Positions 1 to 9,903 of a DNA stretch of 64,000 nucleotides are shown here, in pieces. How positions within the stretch are numbered: position 1 is the first letter of the stretch; every line of letters begins with the position of its first letter. A program made the position numbers and the translations under genes. Source of the stretch: Lachnospiraceae bacterium (GTDB lineage Bacteria; Bacillota; Clostridia; Lachnospirales; Lachnospiraceae). The notes under the pieces were generated by a model, which was not told where the DNA came from, did no database searches, and saw nothing but the letters and a program-made list of their open reading frames with translations. Location: positions 337,980 to 401,979 of the forward strand of contig CABJAB010000005.1 in NCBI GenBank assembly GCA_902363445.1, written 5' to 3'.

Positions 1-1740
<1,740 letters not shown>

Positions 1741-1797
1741 TAGGAAGGCTTTGGGAGATGGATGACAATGTGCAGTTTTGAAGGTATGTGTTAATAA

Positions 1798-1871
1798 GGC
1801 CCGGTGGCTCAGCTGGTTAGAGCGCCGCCCTGTCACGGCGGAGGTCGTGGGTTCGAACCCCATCCGGGTCG
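1798..1871 (+). tRNA. tRNA-Asp (GTC)
   Basis: A full cloverleaf can be folded. The acceptor stem is GGCCCGG with CCGGGTC, the anticodon loop CTGTCAC reads GTC, and a GGTTCGAACCC T-arm follows. No CCA is encoded. It begins about 60 bases after the 23S rRNA and opens a seven-tRNA array. Confidence 0.96.
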
Positions 1872-1891
1872 CTATTTATCATAATTTAATA

Positions 1892-1964
1892 GGGGTCTTA
1901 GCTCAGCTGGGAGAGCATCTGCCTTACAAGCAGAGGGTCATAGGTTCGAGCCCTATAGGCCCCA
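1892..1964 (+). tRNA. tRNA-Val (TAC)
   Basis: The acceptor stem GGGGTCT pairs with AGGCCCC. The anticodon loop CTTACAA gives TAC, and the T-loop is TTCGAGC. It is the second tRNA of the array and has no encoded CCA. Confidence 0.96.
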
Positions 1965-2009
1965 CTTTTTCTTTAAAACATGGTGATTGTAATGTTGGCG
2001 TATTTATAC

Positions 2010-2082
2010 GCCGATGTGGCTCAATTGGCAGAGCAGCTGATTTGTAATCAGCAGGTTATCGGTTCGAGTCCGATCATCGGCT
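2010..2082 (+). tRNA. tRNA-Thr (TGT)
   Basis: The acceptor stem GCCGATG pairs perfectly with CATCGGC. The anticodon stem GCTGA/TCAGC encloses loop TTTGTAA, giving anticodon TGT. It is the third tRNA of the array. Confidence 0.96.
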
Positions 2083-2088
2083 TTATAT

Positions 2089-2170
2089 GGGGGAATTCCC
2101 GAGTGGCCAAAGGGGGCAGACTGTAAATCTGTTAGCAGCGCTTTCGGTGGTTCGAATCCACCTTCCCCCA
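2089..2170 (+). tRNA. tRNA-Tyr (GTA)
   Basis: This is a long class II tRNA of 82 nt. The acceptor stem is GGGGGAA with TTCCCCC, the anticodon context ACTGTAAAT reads GTA, and an extended variable arm follows the anticodon stem, as expected for bacterial tRNA-Tyr. Confidence 0.96.
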
Positions 2171-2196
2171 CTCATACAACTAAATATTGATAATGG

Positions 2197-2271
<75 letters not shown>

Positions 2272-2291
2272 TCGACATGTTTTGTGTCTTT

Positions 2292-2364
<73 letters not shown>

Positions 2365-2391
2365 TTTTCTTATTTCTATAAGAGATTAAAA

Positions 2392-2464
2392 GGGCCACTA
2401 GCTCAGGTGGTAGAGCACTTGACTTTTAATCAAGTTGTCTGGGGTTCGAATCCCCAGTGGCTCA
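2392..2464 (+). tRNA. tRNA-Lys (TTT)
   Basis: The acceptor stem GGGCCAC pairs with GTGGCTC, with one G-T pair. The anticodon stem CTTGA/TCAAG encloses loop CTTTTAA, reading TTT. It is the last tRNA before the terminator of the rRNA/tRNA operon. Confidence 0.96.
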
Positions 2465-2473
2465 GGACTTTAT

Positions 2474-2518
2474 AATAGCGGAAAATCCTTGATATTGTTG
2501 GATTTACCGCTATTTTTT
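2474..2518 (+). terminator. rho-independent terminator of the rRNA/tRNA operon
   Basis: A 15-bp stem with one mismatch (arms 2474-2488 and 2500-2514, an AATAGCGG/CCGCTATT type) is followed directly by a T run. It lies 10 bases after tRNA-Lys. Confidence 0.85.
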
Positions 2519-2587
2519 GCGGTTGCTGCTTGTTCTTTAAATGAGAGAATAGGAATCTGTATAGAAAATAAATAAATTTATATTTGA

Positions 2588-2657
2588 TGAAATCGATATA
2601 AATAATATTGATAATATATTTGTTTTATTATATAATCTGATATACAATCGATTTCAT
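2588..2657 (+). promoter_or_regulatory. paired inverted operator-like sites upstream of the ProC-like gene
   Basis: The 302-base gap 2519-2820 is very AT-rich. It contains two copies of ATGAAATCGAT in inverted orientation (2587-2597 and 2647-2657), with centres 55 bp apart. Both fit the TGNNAWCGWT half-operator seen in the palindrome at 5390-5403, so the LacI-type regulator encoded downstream is the natural candidate binder. A possible -10 (TATAAT, 2749-2754) lies further downstream, but its -35 is poor. The link to the regulator is inferred from motif similarity. Confidence 0.45.
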
Positions 2658-2820
2658 ATTTATATTACTATTAAAAATGTTTTGAATATATTCTTTGTAC
2701 CAAATGCAAAATAGGTAGAGAAAGGATGCAAAGAATTACGCCTTACAGTATAATGGATAAAAAAGAAAATTTTGGATATTTGGAATTTGTACGGATTAAT
2801 AAAAAAGAAAGGCGTTTATT

Positions 2821-3963
2821 ATGAAAAAAGAAGAGTCGAAAGTGGTAATTATTGGATTAGGTTATTTGGCTACATATATTATGCCCTGTTATAAAAAACT
2901 GCTGGGGAAAAATATCGGTACCAATTTAATTGGTATTAAGGGCAGTGAGCGCGGTTTAAAAGAGAAGCAGCAAATTTGCCCTTTTCCGGTAGTAGTTGGA
3001 AATGTATGGGTACATTTAAATGAAAGGGAGCCGGATATCATTGTATTGGCTGTTAAGCCGGATCAAATCGCTGATATGACGGAGCAGACGCTGGTACCTT
3101 ATTATCAGAAGCTTCGTGATGAAAAAAAGAAACTTCCGGATCTGTATTCCTTTGCGCCGGATCCTTCCGTTGACTATTTTTACGATACTTTGGGAAGTGA
3201 TGTGAATGCGGCAAATATGATTCCCAATATGGTGAGCGATATTGAAGGATATGATGTTTCTCAAGTTGGTGTTTCTTTCGTTGCCTTTGATCCCAGGAGA
3301 ATATGGCCGGAGGAAAATAAGAGAGCTGCCCTGGAGTTTATGACACCCACGGGTACTGTTCTCATGGTAGACGGAGATAAGGCTATTCCATTTTTGGCCT
3401 GCCAATGTGCCTGCCATTTGATGTTTGAATTTAATTATATCGCTCAGGATGTACAAGCAGAGATAGGCAGGAATATGTCTCTCGCAGAATCGGCAAGTGC
3501 TTATCGCTCTGTATTCCGGGAGATTTTCAACGAGTCCTGTGTGAAAGTATTGCCTTGTTCCCAGGGAGCTGCAGATAAAAAACTGCTGGAATTTATGGAA
3601 ATGCTTATGAAGTCGTGGTATAATGGTGTACTGAAATTTGCAGGATCGGAAAATATTCCCAATGATGCTGCACACAGACTTATTTGCGGTACCATGGAGA
3701 CTTATCAGATGGAGGCACAGCTGGAAAAGAAAGAGACATTGGTTCAGAACACCAAAAACCACGCTACGCCGGGCGGTTTTCTCGAAATGTGCTTGATTAC
3801 ATTCCATAAGAGAGGTTATGATTACATTACTGGAGAATTAAAGAATTGGCTGGCAGGAAAGAAAGATCCCAATGCAGAAATGACGATTGAAGAAATTGCG
3901 TATGATGTTGCAAGATCAATCTCAGAACATGGGAAAACAGTCAGCGGAGTAAAGAAGAAATAG
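2821..3963 (+). CDS. ProC-like NAD(P)-dependent reductase (pyrroline-5-carboxylate reductase superfamily)
   Basis: The 380-residue protein opens with a Rossmann dinucleotide-binding segment (VVIIGLGYLATYI, residues 8-20) and an ILAVKP-like strand (VLAVKPDQI). It ends with a TPGG-containing region (NHATPGGFLEMCL, near 315-327) like the ProC dimer/active-site domain. It is about 100 residues longer than ordinary ProC, so a biosynthetic proline enzyme is doubtful. The family reduces cyclic imines and also acts on thiazolidine-4-carboxylate, which would fit the sulfur-amino-acid genes downstream; that connection is inference. The start has a GAAAGG ribosome site 8 bases upstream. A 6-phosphogluconate-dehydrogenase-like activity cannot be excluded. 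Confidence 0.6.
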   Translation: MKKEESKVVIIGLGYLATYIMPCYKKLLGKNIGTNLIGIKGSERGLKEKQQICPFPVVVGNVWVHLNEREPDIIVLAVKPDQIADMTEQTLVPYYQKLRDEKKKLPDLYSFAPDPSVDYFYDTLGSDVNAANMIPNMVSDIEGYDVSQVGVSFVAFDPRRIWPEENKRAALEFMTPTGTVLMVDGDKAIPFLACQCACHLMFEFNYIAQDVQAEIGRNMSLAESASAYRSVFREIFNESCVKVLPCSQGAADKKLLEFMEMLMKSWYNGVLKFAGSENIPNDAAHRLICGTMETYQMEAQLEKKETLVQNTKNHATPGGFLEMCLITFHKRGYDYITGELKNWLAGKKDPNAEMTIEEIAYDVARSISEHGKTVSGVKKK

Positions 3964-3990
3964 AGGTAGATTAATTAAAAACTTATAGCC

Positions 3991-4254
3991 GGCATAGGTT
4001 TTACGACTTTTGATGAAAGGGACCTTTTAGCTTGTAACGGTTTATGAAAGCGGTCAGCTGAAGGGGAAGTTTGCAGAGGCCATCACAGTTGTAATAGATT
4101 TCATATAACGGGACGGATTGAACGCTTACAATGGGAATATCTATGCCGGTATTTAAAAGGGATGGAAACAGGCGGAGACTGTCAGCTTGTTTGGGGTCCA
4201 GATTAAAGGAAAGGGGTGTATGATGAGTGGCTTCTGAAGAATATCATACAATAG
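3991..4254 (+). pseudogene. decayed gene remnant, possibly the 3' end of a PfkB-type sugar kinase
   Basis: No intact reading frame exists here, yet conceptual translation in shifting frames gives protein-like blocks: GIGFTTFDERDLLACNG, then YESGQLKGKFAEAITVVIDF, then RDGLNAYNGNIYAGI, then KGWKQAETVSLFGVQIKGKG and VYDEWLLKNII. The VIDFI-x-RDGLNA part resembles the PfkB signature (V-D-x-x-G-A-G-D-G-F-x-A) with a frameshift and stop. At least two stops and two frame changes are needed. It sits between the ProC-like gene and the LacI-type regulator. The family assignment is tentative; decay of a coding sequence is the firmer claim. Confidence 0.35.
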
Positions 4255-4258
4255 GGAC

Positions 4259-5293
4259 ATGATTACACAGAAAGACGTTGCGCGTTTAGCGGGAGTGTCT
4301 GTTTCAACGGTGTCCAGGGTATTGAATGAGAGTAACCTAGTGGATGAAAAAACGAAACAAATTGTTGAAAGCGCTATTAAAAAGCTGAATTATAAACCCA
4401 ACCTGGTCGCATATGGACTTCGGGCTAAAAGCAGTAAGCTGGTTGGCCTGATTCTTCCCGAGATGAATCATTATACATATGCTAGTTTCGCCCAATTTGT
4501 GGAAGGCTCTTGTATGGAGAAGGGTTACAGCATGCTTCTGGGCCTTCATCATAACGAATGTGAACTGGAAAAATCCCTGGTAGATGAGTTCCAGCGAAGA
4601 AATGTGGACGGGCTTATATTATGTTTGGCCATTGATGAGCAGAATTTGTCCAATAATTTAATGGAATATATAAGTGTCCCTACGGTAATGTATGAACGGA
4701 CGTTTAATAATAACCGCATGGGAGGAATCCGATTTGACAATTATAAAGCAGGAAAAATGGCGGCAAAATATCTTGCTGGTTTAAATCATAAAAATATTGC
4801 GTGTACAGTTGGCCCCATGGGGATGCATTATGTTCAGGACCGCTTTTTTGGATTTCGGGATGAGCTGACGGAACAGGGAATTGAAATTAAAAAAGAGAAT
4901 GTGCTTGAATGTGATTTTAACTATCGTGTCCCCAACTTTGTGAGTGGCGAAGACGCGGCGCGCGTATTTCTGGATGGAAGAAGTGACAGAGATATTCCCA
5001 CAGCGATCTGGGCTCATAATGACAACGTTGCTTCCGGCGTGATCAAAGAGCTTCACAGAAGAAAAATAAAGATACCAGAAGAGATATCTGTTATGGGTGT
5101 GGATAACATAGGACTTACAGATATGATATATCCTTCTCTTACAACAATCGGACAGCCTCTTAAAAATATGGCGGAAAAGTCTGTTGAGATGATCATGGAG
5201 GAAATAGAGCTGGGCGAGGAATATAAGGCGGATATTGTCATTATGGAGCCGGAATTGATCATACGGGAATCAACGGGAAAATGCCGCAGCTGA
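4259..5293 (+). CDS. LacI-family transcriptional regulator
   Basis: The 344-residue protein starts with the classic LacI helix-turn-helix and hinge (ITQKDVARLAGVSVSTVSRVLN, residues 2-23, then YKPNLVAYGLR). A periplasmic-binding-protein-like effector domain follows (LVGLILPEMNHYTYASF onward; HNDNVASGVIKELHRRKIKIPEEISVMGVDN near 255-285). Length is normal for the family. It lies between the ProC-like gene and the Liv transporter, and sites of the form TGNNAWCGWT occur on both sides of it, so it probably represses one or both units and may autoregulate. The ligand cannot be read from the sequence. The ribosome site is weak (AGGGAC just before the ATG). Confidence 0.9.
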   Translation: MITQKDVARLAGVSVSTVSRVLNESNLVDEKTKQIVESAIKKLNYKPNLVAYGLRAKSSKLVGLILPEMNHYTYASFAQFVEGSCMEKGYSMLLGLHHNECELEKSLVDEFQRRNVDGLILCLAIDEQNLSNNLMEYISVPTVMYERTFNNNRMGGIRFDNYKAGKMAAKYLAGLNHKNIACTVGPMGMHYVQDRFFGFRDELTEQGIEIKKENVLECDFNYRVPNFVSGEDAARVFLDGRSDRDIPTAIWAHNDNVASGVIKELHRRKIKIPEEISVMGVDNIGLTDMIYPSLTTIGQPLKNMAEKSVEMIMEEIELGEEYKADIVIMEPELIIRESTGKCRS

Positions 5294-5314
5294 AGCGTTA
5301 TAAAATATAATAAA

Positions 5315-5359
5315 GAAGGCAGATATGGATCTTATGACAGAGCATATCTGTCTTTTTTT
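5315..5359 (+). terminator. terminator after the LacI-type regulator
   Basis: The arms GGCAGATATG (5318-5327) and CATATCTGTC (5343-5352) pair over 10 bases with one G-T, followed by seven T residues. Confidence 0.85.
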
Positions 5360-5389
5360 ATGTTTAAAAGGCTGAGATCAATTTGGAAA

Positions 5390-5403
5390 TGATAACGTTA
5401 TCA
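5390..5403 (+). promoter_or_regulatory. perfect 14-bp LacI-type operator
   Basis: TGATAACGTTATCA is a perfect palindrome with the central CG typical of LacI/GalR-family operators. It lies 97 bp after the regulator gene and 160 bp (centre to centre) upstream of a related site inside the transporter promoter. Confidence 0.65.
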
Positions 5404-5541
5404 GTAATAAAAACAGCCATAAATAAACTTGCTCAAAGACATTATAATACATAAATCTGGCAAATTAGACAAATTATTAATCTTTTTTCCCATTAAAATT
5501 AGGATATAATTGTGCAATATAGTTAAAATAAAAAAGCCATA

Positions 5542-5570
5542 TTGACATATGCAAACGATATCATTATAAT
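5542..5570 (+). promoter_or_regulatory. sigma-A promoter with an operator in its spacer (Liv operon)
   Basis: TTGACA (5542-5547) and TATAAT (5565-5570), both consensus, are separated by exactly 17 bp. The spacer carries TGCAAACGATATCA (5550-5563), which matches the palindrome at 5390 in 11 of 14 positions. A repressor bound here would sit between the -35 and -10 boxes. The expected transcript has a leader of about 225 bases before the substrate-binding-protein gene. Confidence 0.8.
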
Positions 5571-5721
5571 GTACCTATACGGTAAGGGAAAGAGAAACAT
5601 AATAATGGCGGTAAAAAAGGAACGAATTGGGAATTAACTATACATAATGCCCAATAATATGGTGTTCCTAAAAAAATGCCAAGGGGAGGTGGAATAAAGA
5701 GAGAAAAAAGTATTATTTGTA

Positions 5722-5735
5722 TGAAATCGATGAGA
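5722..5735 (+). promoter_or_regulatory. third operator-like site in the Liv leader
   Basis: TGAAATCGATGAGA repeats the TGAAATCGAT core of the sites at 2588 and 2647. It lies in the transcribed leader, 172 bp from the promoter-spacer operator, which could allow looping or roadblock repression. This is assigned from motif similarity only. The rest of 5571-5805 holds no further clear feature. Confidence 0.35.
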
Positions 5736-5805
5736 ATCAAAAAATAGGCGCATTTTATGCGCCAAAGCTTAGATTAAAGGAAAGGTAAAAGGAAGAGGTA
5801 TAGCT

Positions 5806-7026
5806 ATGAAAAAACAGACAATGAAGCGAGTAGTGGCATTGGCGGCCGCGATAAGCATGGTGATTGGCCTGACCGCATGTTCAAACGGGGGCGGAGATGC
5901 CAAGGAAACAACAAAAGCAGCAGACAACAAAGAGCAGCAGGAAAGCAATACATCCGGTGAGATCAACATCGGCGTGGTCGGCCCGATGACGGGTGCGAAT
6001 GCAGAAGATGGAATCGGCTTTAAGGTAGCGGTTGGAATCGCCGTTGACGAGATTAATGCGGCGGGCGGCGCTGCAGGCTATAAGCTTACATACGACAGCA
6101 ATGACTCAGCCAGTGATGCAAACCAAAGTGCAGATATCGTGAGACAGTACGCTGAAAATGATAAATACTCTGTAATCATTGGAGACTTTACTACCAGCTG
6201 CTGTGTAGTGGATGCGGAGATCGTAGATAAATACCAGATTCCGATGATCACACCTACGGCTTCCGGTTCTCAGCTTCCCGGTATCAGCGATTGGTTCTTC
6301 TCAATGTCCCATACTCAGGAATATGAATCCCCCTGGGCTGCAGAGCATGTAACAAAAGATTATCTGGGCGCAAAATCAGTCGGTATCATGTACCTGAATA
6401 CAGACTGGGGAACACAGGTAGACGGATTCTTACTGAAAGCTTATGAAGAGCTTGGCGTTGAAGTTCTGGCTAATGAGTCCTATCTGGATACGGAAACGAA
6501 TTTCAGCTCTATCGTATCTAAGCTCAGCAGTGAAAAACCTGACGTGATCGTGGTGGTAGACCAGAGTAACGCAGCGACTATCATCAATCAGATCCGCAGC
6601 GCGGGTGTTGAGACTCAGATTCAGCTGTTAGGGCCTGGCGCAGCAGTTCAGATCGTTGATCAGACTGGTGATAATTCCGAAGGCGTTGTGACCAATACGG
6701 CATCCTTACTGACATATGACAATGAAAAAGTATCCGGCTTCATGAAGACCTTTTATGAGCAGGCAGGATTTGACGCGGCAGACCACGCAATATGCGCTTA
6801 CAACACAGTTTACATGATCGCAACTGCCATTGAAAATGCGGTGGCTGACGGAAAAACAGAAATTAATCGTACAGTGATCAAAGATTATTTGGAAACTGCT
6901 GAATTTGACAGCCCCATCGGACTTGTAAAATTCAATGAACTCCACGGTTCTAACAGAGATATGCTGGTAGTTGCAGTGGAAAATGGAGAATATGTTGTTA
7001 AATGTGATTACGGATATTTCGACTGA
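5806..7026 (+). CDS. branched-chain-amino-acid-type ABC transporter substrate-binding lipoprotein (LivK family)
   Basis: A lipoprotein signal peptide (MKKQTMKRVV start, lipobox LTAC near residue 25) is followed by a Ser/Thr/Asp/Lys-rich linker. A type I periplasmic-binding fold follows, beginning INIGVVGPMTGANAEDGIGFK, with the characteristic VIIGDFTTS and VIVVVDQSNAATIINQIR segments. At 406 residues it is typical for LivK/LivJ-like proteins. It is the first gene of a five-gene importer, with an AGGAAGAGG ribosome site. The true ligand is open; the downstream cysteine enzymes point to a sulfur amino acid or related compound rather than leucine. Confidence 0.92.
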   Translation: MKKQTMKRVVALAAAISMVIGLTACSNGGGDAKETTKAADNKEQQESNTSGEINIGVVGPMTGANAEDGIGFKVAVGIAVDEINAAGGAAGYKLTYDSNDSASDANQSADIVRQYAENDKYSVIIGDFTTSCCVVDAEIVDKYQIPMITPTASGSQLPGISDWFFSMSHTQEYESPWAAEHVTKDYLGAKSVGIMYLNTDWGTQVDGFLLKAYEELGVEVLANESYLDTETNFSSIVSKLSSEKPDVIVVVDQSNAATIINQIRSAGVETQIQLLGPGAAVQIVDQTGDNSEGVVTNTASLLTYDNEKVSGFMKTFYEQAGFDAADHAICAYNTVYMIATAIENAVADGKTEINRTVIKDYLETAEFDSPIGLVKFNELHGSNRDMLVVAVENGEYVVKCDYGYFD

Positions 7027-7055
7027 CAGAGTTTTAACAGAACGTAAATGATTTT

Positions 7056-7094
7056 AGGAAAGCACCAGTTCTGTAAATGAAAGGGTGCTTTCCT
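7056..7094 (+). other. intercistronic hairpin between binding-protein and permease genes
   Basis: AGGAAAGCACC (7056-7066) pairs perfectly over 11 bp with GGTGCTTTCCT (7084-7094). No T run follows, so it is more likely an mRNA-stabilising or processing hairpin that raises binding-protein levels relative to the permeases than a full terminator. Confidence 0.6.
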
Positions 7095-7190
7095 GTCGTA
7101 TAGGAGATGTTTTCTGGTACTCCTATAGGATAAGGCCCGTACGGGGAACAGACCTGTATACGGGGCATCAAAAGAAAAGGAGGTAATCGG

Positions 7191-8069
7191 ATGCAATATT
7201 TCATTAGTCAGATTGTGAACGGGCTTTGCCAGGGTTCCATCTACGCGTTGATGGCTATTGGATATTCCGTAATCGTGGGAGTCGTCGGTTTTGTCACATT
7301 TACACATGGTGAAGTAATAATCATGGGCGCTTTCGCGGCATACTATGCGTTTGAATTTGTGGGGAGCATGAACCTGCCGTTGGGTATTTTGGCGGCGTTT
7401 GTGGCATCCTGGCTGGTGGGGATTTTTGTTTATAAAGTCTGTTACGAGCGCTTTTTTAAAGCCCCCAGGCATATTGCTCTGATCTGTACCATAGCAGTCA
7501 GCATACTGCTTAAGAATCTGATGCAGATCGTATTCGGAGCGGCCAGAAAGCCGATGATTAACGTTATCGACAATAAGATTTATACTATGGGACCGGTTCA
7601 GATTTCAAGGCTTCAGATCGTGATCATACTGACCGTTGTTGTTTTATCGCTGCTGCTGTTGTTCATCTTTAAGAAAACCCGTTGGGGAGTATCTTTGAGA
7701 GCAATCAGCCAGGATAAAAGCGCTGCCGCATTGATCGGGATCAATGTAAAACGAGACGCAATGGTCGGAAACTGTATAGGTTCCGGACTGGCCGGCGTAG
7801 CAGGACTTTTGATAGCTATGAGTTACGCCATCCTGTATCCCAGTATGGGTTCCACTTTCGGTATGAAAGCATTTACAGCTAGTGTGCTGGGCGGACTGAC
7901 AAGCGTGCCGCTGGCAGCAGTCGGCGGTATGTGCATCGGTCTTGTAGAGAACATAGGAATTACCGTCACTTCCGCTACATATCGTGACATTTTTGCTTTT
8001 GTTTTCTTGATCATCATACTTTTGATCCGTCCTCAGGGATTTGCTTCTAAGAAAGGAGGAAGGCCTTGA
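7191..8069 (+). CDS. ABC transporter permease, LivH family
   Basis: The 292-residue integral membrane protein is typical of LivH. It starts with the QIVNGLCQGSIYALMAIGYSVIVGVVGF family segment, has about eight hydrophobic helices, and carries the conserved cytoplasmic loop GVSLRAISQDKSAAALIGINV (near 165-185) that contacts the ATPases. AAGGAGG precedes the ATG. It shares the TGATG junction with the following permease gene, so translation is probably coupled. Confidence 0.92.
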   Translation: MQYFISQIVNGLCQGSIYALMAIGYSVIVGVVGFVTFTHGEVIIMGAFAAYYAFEFVGSMNLPLGILAAFVASWLVGIFVYKVCYERFFKAPRHIALICTIAVSILLKNLMQIVFGAARKPMINVIDNKIYTMGPVQISRLQIVIILTVVVLSLLLLFIFKKTRWGVSLRAISQDKSAAALIGINVKRDAMVGNCIGSGLAGVAGLLIAMSYAILYPSMGSTFGMKAFTASVLGGLTSVPLAAVGGMCIGLVENIGITVTSATYRDIFAFVFLIIILLIRPQGFASKKGGRP

Positions 8070-9103
8070 TGAAGGAATTGATGAAGCCGGTATCAGGAGC
8101 GCTTGATACCATACGTTCCGCTTTTTTAAAGCATAAAAAGCTGTGTCTGCTGATAGGCGTGGTCCTCAGTATTCTGCTGCCTCTGGTTTTCCCGGGAGGA
8201 TATATATGCGGCGTGTTCTGCCGGATCCTGTTTTATGGAACCATGGCAGGCGCCTTGAATGTTATCAACGGTTATTCCGGTCAGATGTGCCTGGGTGTAG
8301 CCGGATTCTTCGCCATTGGTTCTTACACGGAAGCCATATTAGCTACAAAGTTTGGTCTTAGTATGTGGGTTTGTATTCTGTTGTCCGGAATCGTCTCCAT
8401 GATCTTCGGAGCAGTGCTCGCACTTCCGACAAAGAGACTGTCCGGTATTTACCTGGCGATCATCACATTAGGATTTTCTGAAGTCATCCGAATTGTCTGT
8501 CTCAACTGGACAGGCCTTACGGGAGGAACCATGGGAATCAAGGATATCCCCGCGCCGACTCTGTTTGGCTTTGTTTTCTCAAGACCGAGACATTATTATT
8601 ATATCTTTTTGGTACTGGCTATCATCTTTTTATTCTGCACACGCCGCGTGGTCAATTCCAGGATCGGCCGTGCGTGGATGTCTATTCGTGAAGATGAGCT
8701 GGCAGCGAAATCCCTTGGTGTGGAAAACGGCACCTACAAGATTACCAGCTTTATGTACGGAGCATTTTGGGTAGGAGCGATCGGCGCTGTATATGCCCCC
8801 TACGTTTCTTACATAGATTCCACGCTGTTTACTCTTGATACCGGATGGAACGTGCTGGCGATGCTGATCATCGGAGGCCAAGGTACACTGTCCGGAGCAC
8901 TTGTAGGCTCGACGGTCATCAATACGCTGACGGAAGCGCTCCGATCCTTCGGTGACTGGAGGTATGTGGTATATGCACTCCTGATCCTGGTAGTGATGTG
9001 GGTAAGGCCGCAGGGAATCGCAGGAGCATCCAACAGTATCCTTGCCGGAGAGAAAGAACAGAAGGTAAAGCAGGATGCGGAAACGAAAGAGGAGGTGTGC
9101 TGA
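8069..9103 (+). CDS. ABC transporter permease, LivM family
   Basis: This is the second membrane subunit of the importer, about 344 residues, with LivM hallmarks: NVINGYSGQMCLGVAGFFAIGSY (near 65-90), LSGIYLAIITLGFSEVIRI, the ATPase-contact loop GRAWMSIREDELAAKSLGV, and GTLSGALVGSTVI. ATG at 8069 is preferred over an in-frame TTG three bases earlier because it follows GAAAGGAGGA at a normal distance. Its stop overlaps the start of the next gene (TGATG). Confidence 0.92.
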   Translation: MKELMKPVSGALDTIRSAFLKHKKLCLLIGVVLSILLPLVFPGGYICGVFCRILFYGTMAGALNVINGYSGQMCLGVAGFFAIGSYTEAILATKFGLSMWVCILLSGIVSMIFGAVLALPTKRLSGIYLAIITLGFSEVIRIVCLNWTGLTGGTMGIKDIPAPTLFGFVFSRPRHYYYIFLVLAIIFLFCTRRVVNSRIGRAWMSIREDELAAKSLGVENGTYKITSFMYGAFWVGAIGAVYAPYVSYIDSTLFTLDTGWNVLAMLIIGGQGTLSGALVGSTVINTLTEALRSFGDWRYVVYALLILVVMWVRPQGIAGASNSILAGEKEQKVKQDAETKEEVC

Positions 9104-9903
9104 TGAGTGTACTTCTGGAAGCAAAAAATATAAGCAAGCATTTTGGCGGCCTTAAGGCCGTCGACGGAGTCAATATGAACATCAACAAAGGTGAGATCTT
9201 TGGGATCATCGGTCCCAACGGAGCCGGAAAGACCACCTTTTTCAATATTTGCTCCGGGATTTATGCACCTACGGCAGGTCAGGTAGTGCTGGAGGGAAAA
9301 GATATATCCGGATTTGCTCCGGAGAAGATCGCGAGACTTGGAATGGCGCGTACCTTCCAGAATATCCAGCTGTTTAAATATATGACCGTGCTGGAAAATG
9401 TGAAGATCGGATTCCATATTAAGACGAAGACCACGATGGCCGACGCCATCCTTCATACAAAGCGCTATAAAGAGGATGAGAAGCTGATTCAGGAAAAAGG
9501 AATGGAACTTCTGGAATACCTGGGTCTGCAGGATCTGGCCGGAACCCGTGCCGGGAATCTGGCATACGGAGTTCAGAGAAAGGTGGAGATCGCCAGGGCC
9601 TTGGCTACTGACCCGAAGATCATACTGCTGGATGAGCCGGCAGCCGGAATGAATCCAAATGAAACGGCGTCACTCAGCGAGTTCATCCAGAATATCAACA
9701 AAGACGGCTATACAGTGGCAGTCATCGAGCATGATATGAAATTCGTCATGAGGACCTGCCACAGGATCATGGTGTTAAACTTCGGAGAAAAAATCTGCGA
9801 AGGTACGCCGGAAATCGTGCAGGCGGATAAGCTGGTAAATGAAGCTTACTTCGGGAAAGGCAGAATCGCACGGGGGGAGGTAATGACAGATGGAAATGCT
9901 TAA
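9103..9903 (+). CDS. ABC transporter ATP-binding protein, LivG family
   Basis: The 266-residue ATPase carries Walker A GPNGAGKTT, a Q-loop, a LivG-type signature region (AYGVQRKVEIARALATDPKI), Walker B IILLDEPAAGMNP and an H-loop in VIEHDMKF. The reading frame extends upstream, but ATG 9103 is chosen because it follows GAGGAGGTG and gives the standard N-terminus LLEAKNISKHFGGLKAV. It is cotranscribed with both permeases. Confidence 0.93.
   Translation: MSVLLEAKNISKHFGGLKAVDGVNMNINKGEIFGIIGPNGAGKTTFFNICSGIYAPTAGQVVLEGKDISGFAPEKIARLGMARTFQNIQLFKYMTVLENVKIGFHIKTKTTMADAILHTKRYKEDEKLIQEKGMELLEYLGLQDLAGTRAGNLAYGVQRKVEIARALATDPKIILLDEPAAGMNPNETASLSEFIQNINKDGYTVAVIEHDMKFVMRTCHRIMVLNFGEKICEGTPEIVQADKLVNEAYFGKGRIARGEVMTDGNA

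Noticed and set aside
3016..3807. A 263-codon minus-strand frame opposite the ProC-like gene.
   Set aside because: The plus strand has clear domain motifs and a ribosome site; the opposite frame shows no recognisable domain and is a shadow.
4200..5785. A shared 15-mer AGATTAAAGGAAAGG at 4200-4214 and 5771-5785.
   Set aside because: The likeness is largely a purine-rich ribosome-site region; flanks do not align, so chance is sufficient.
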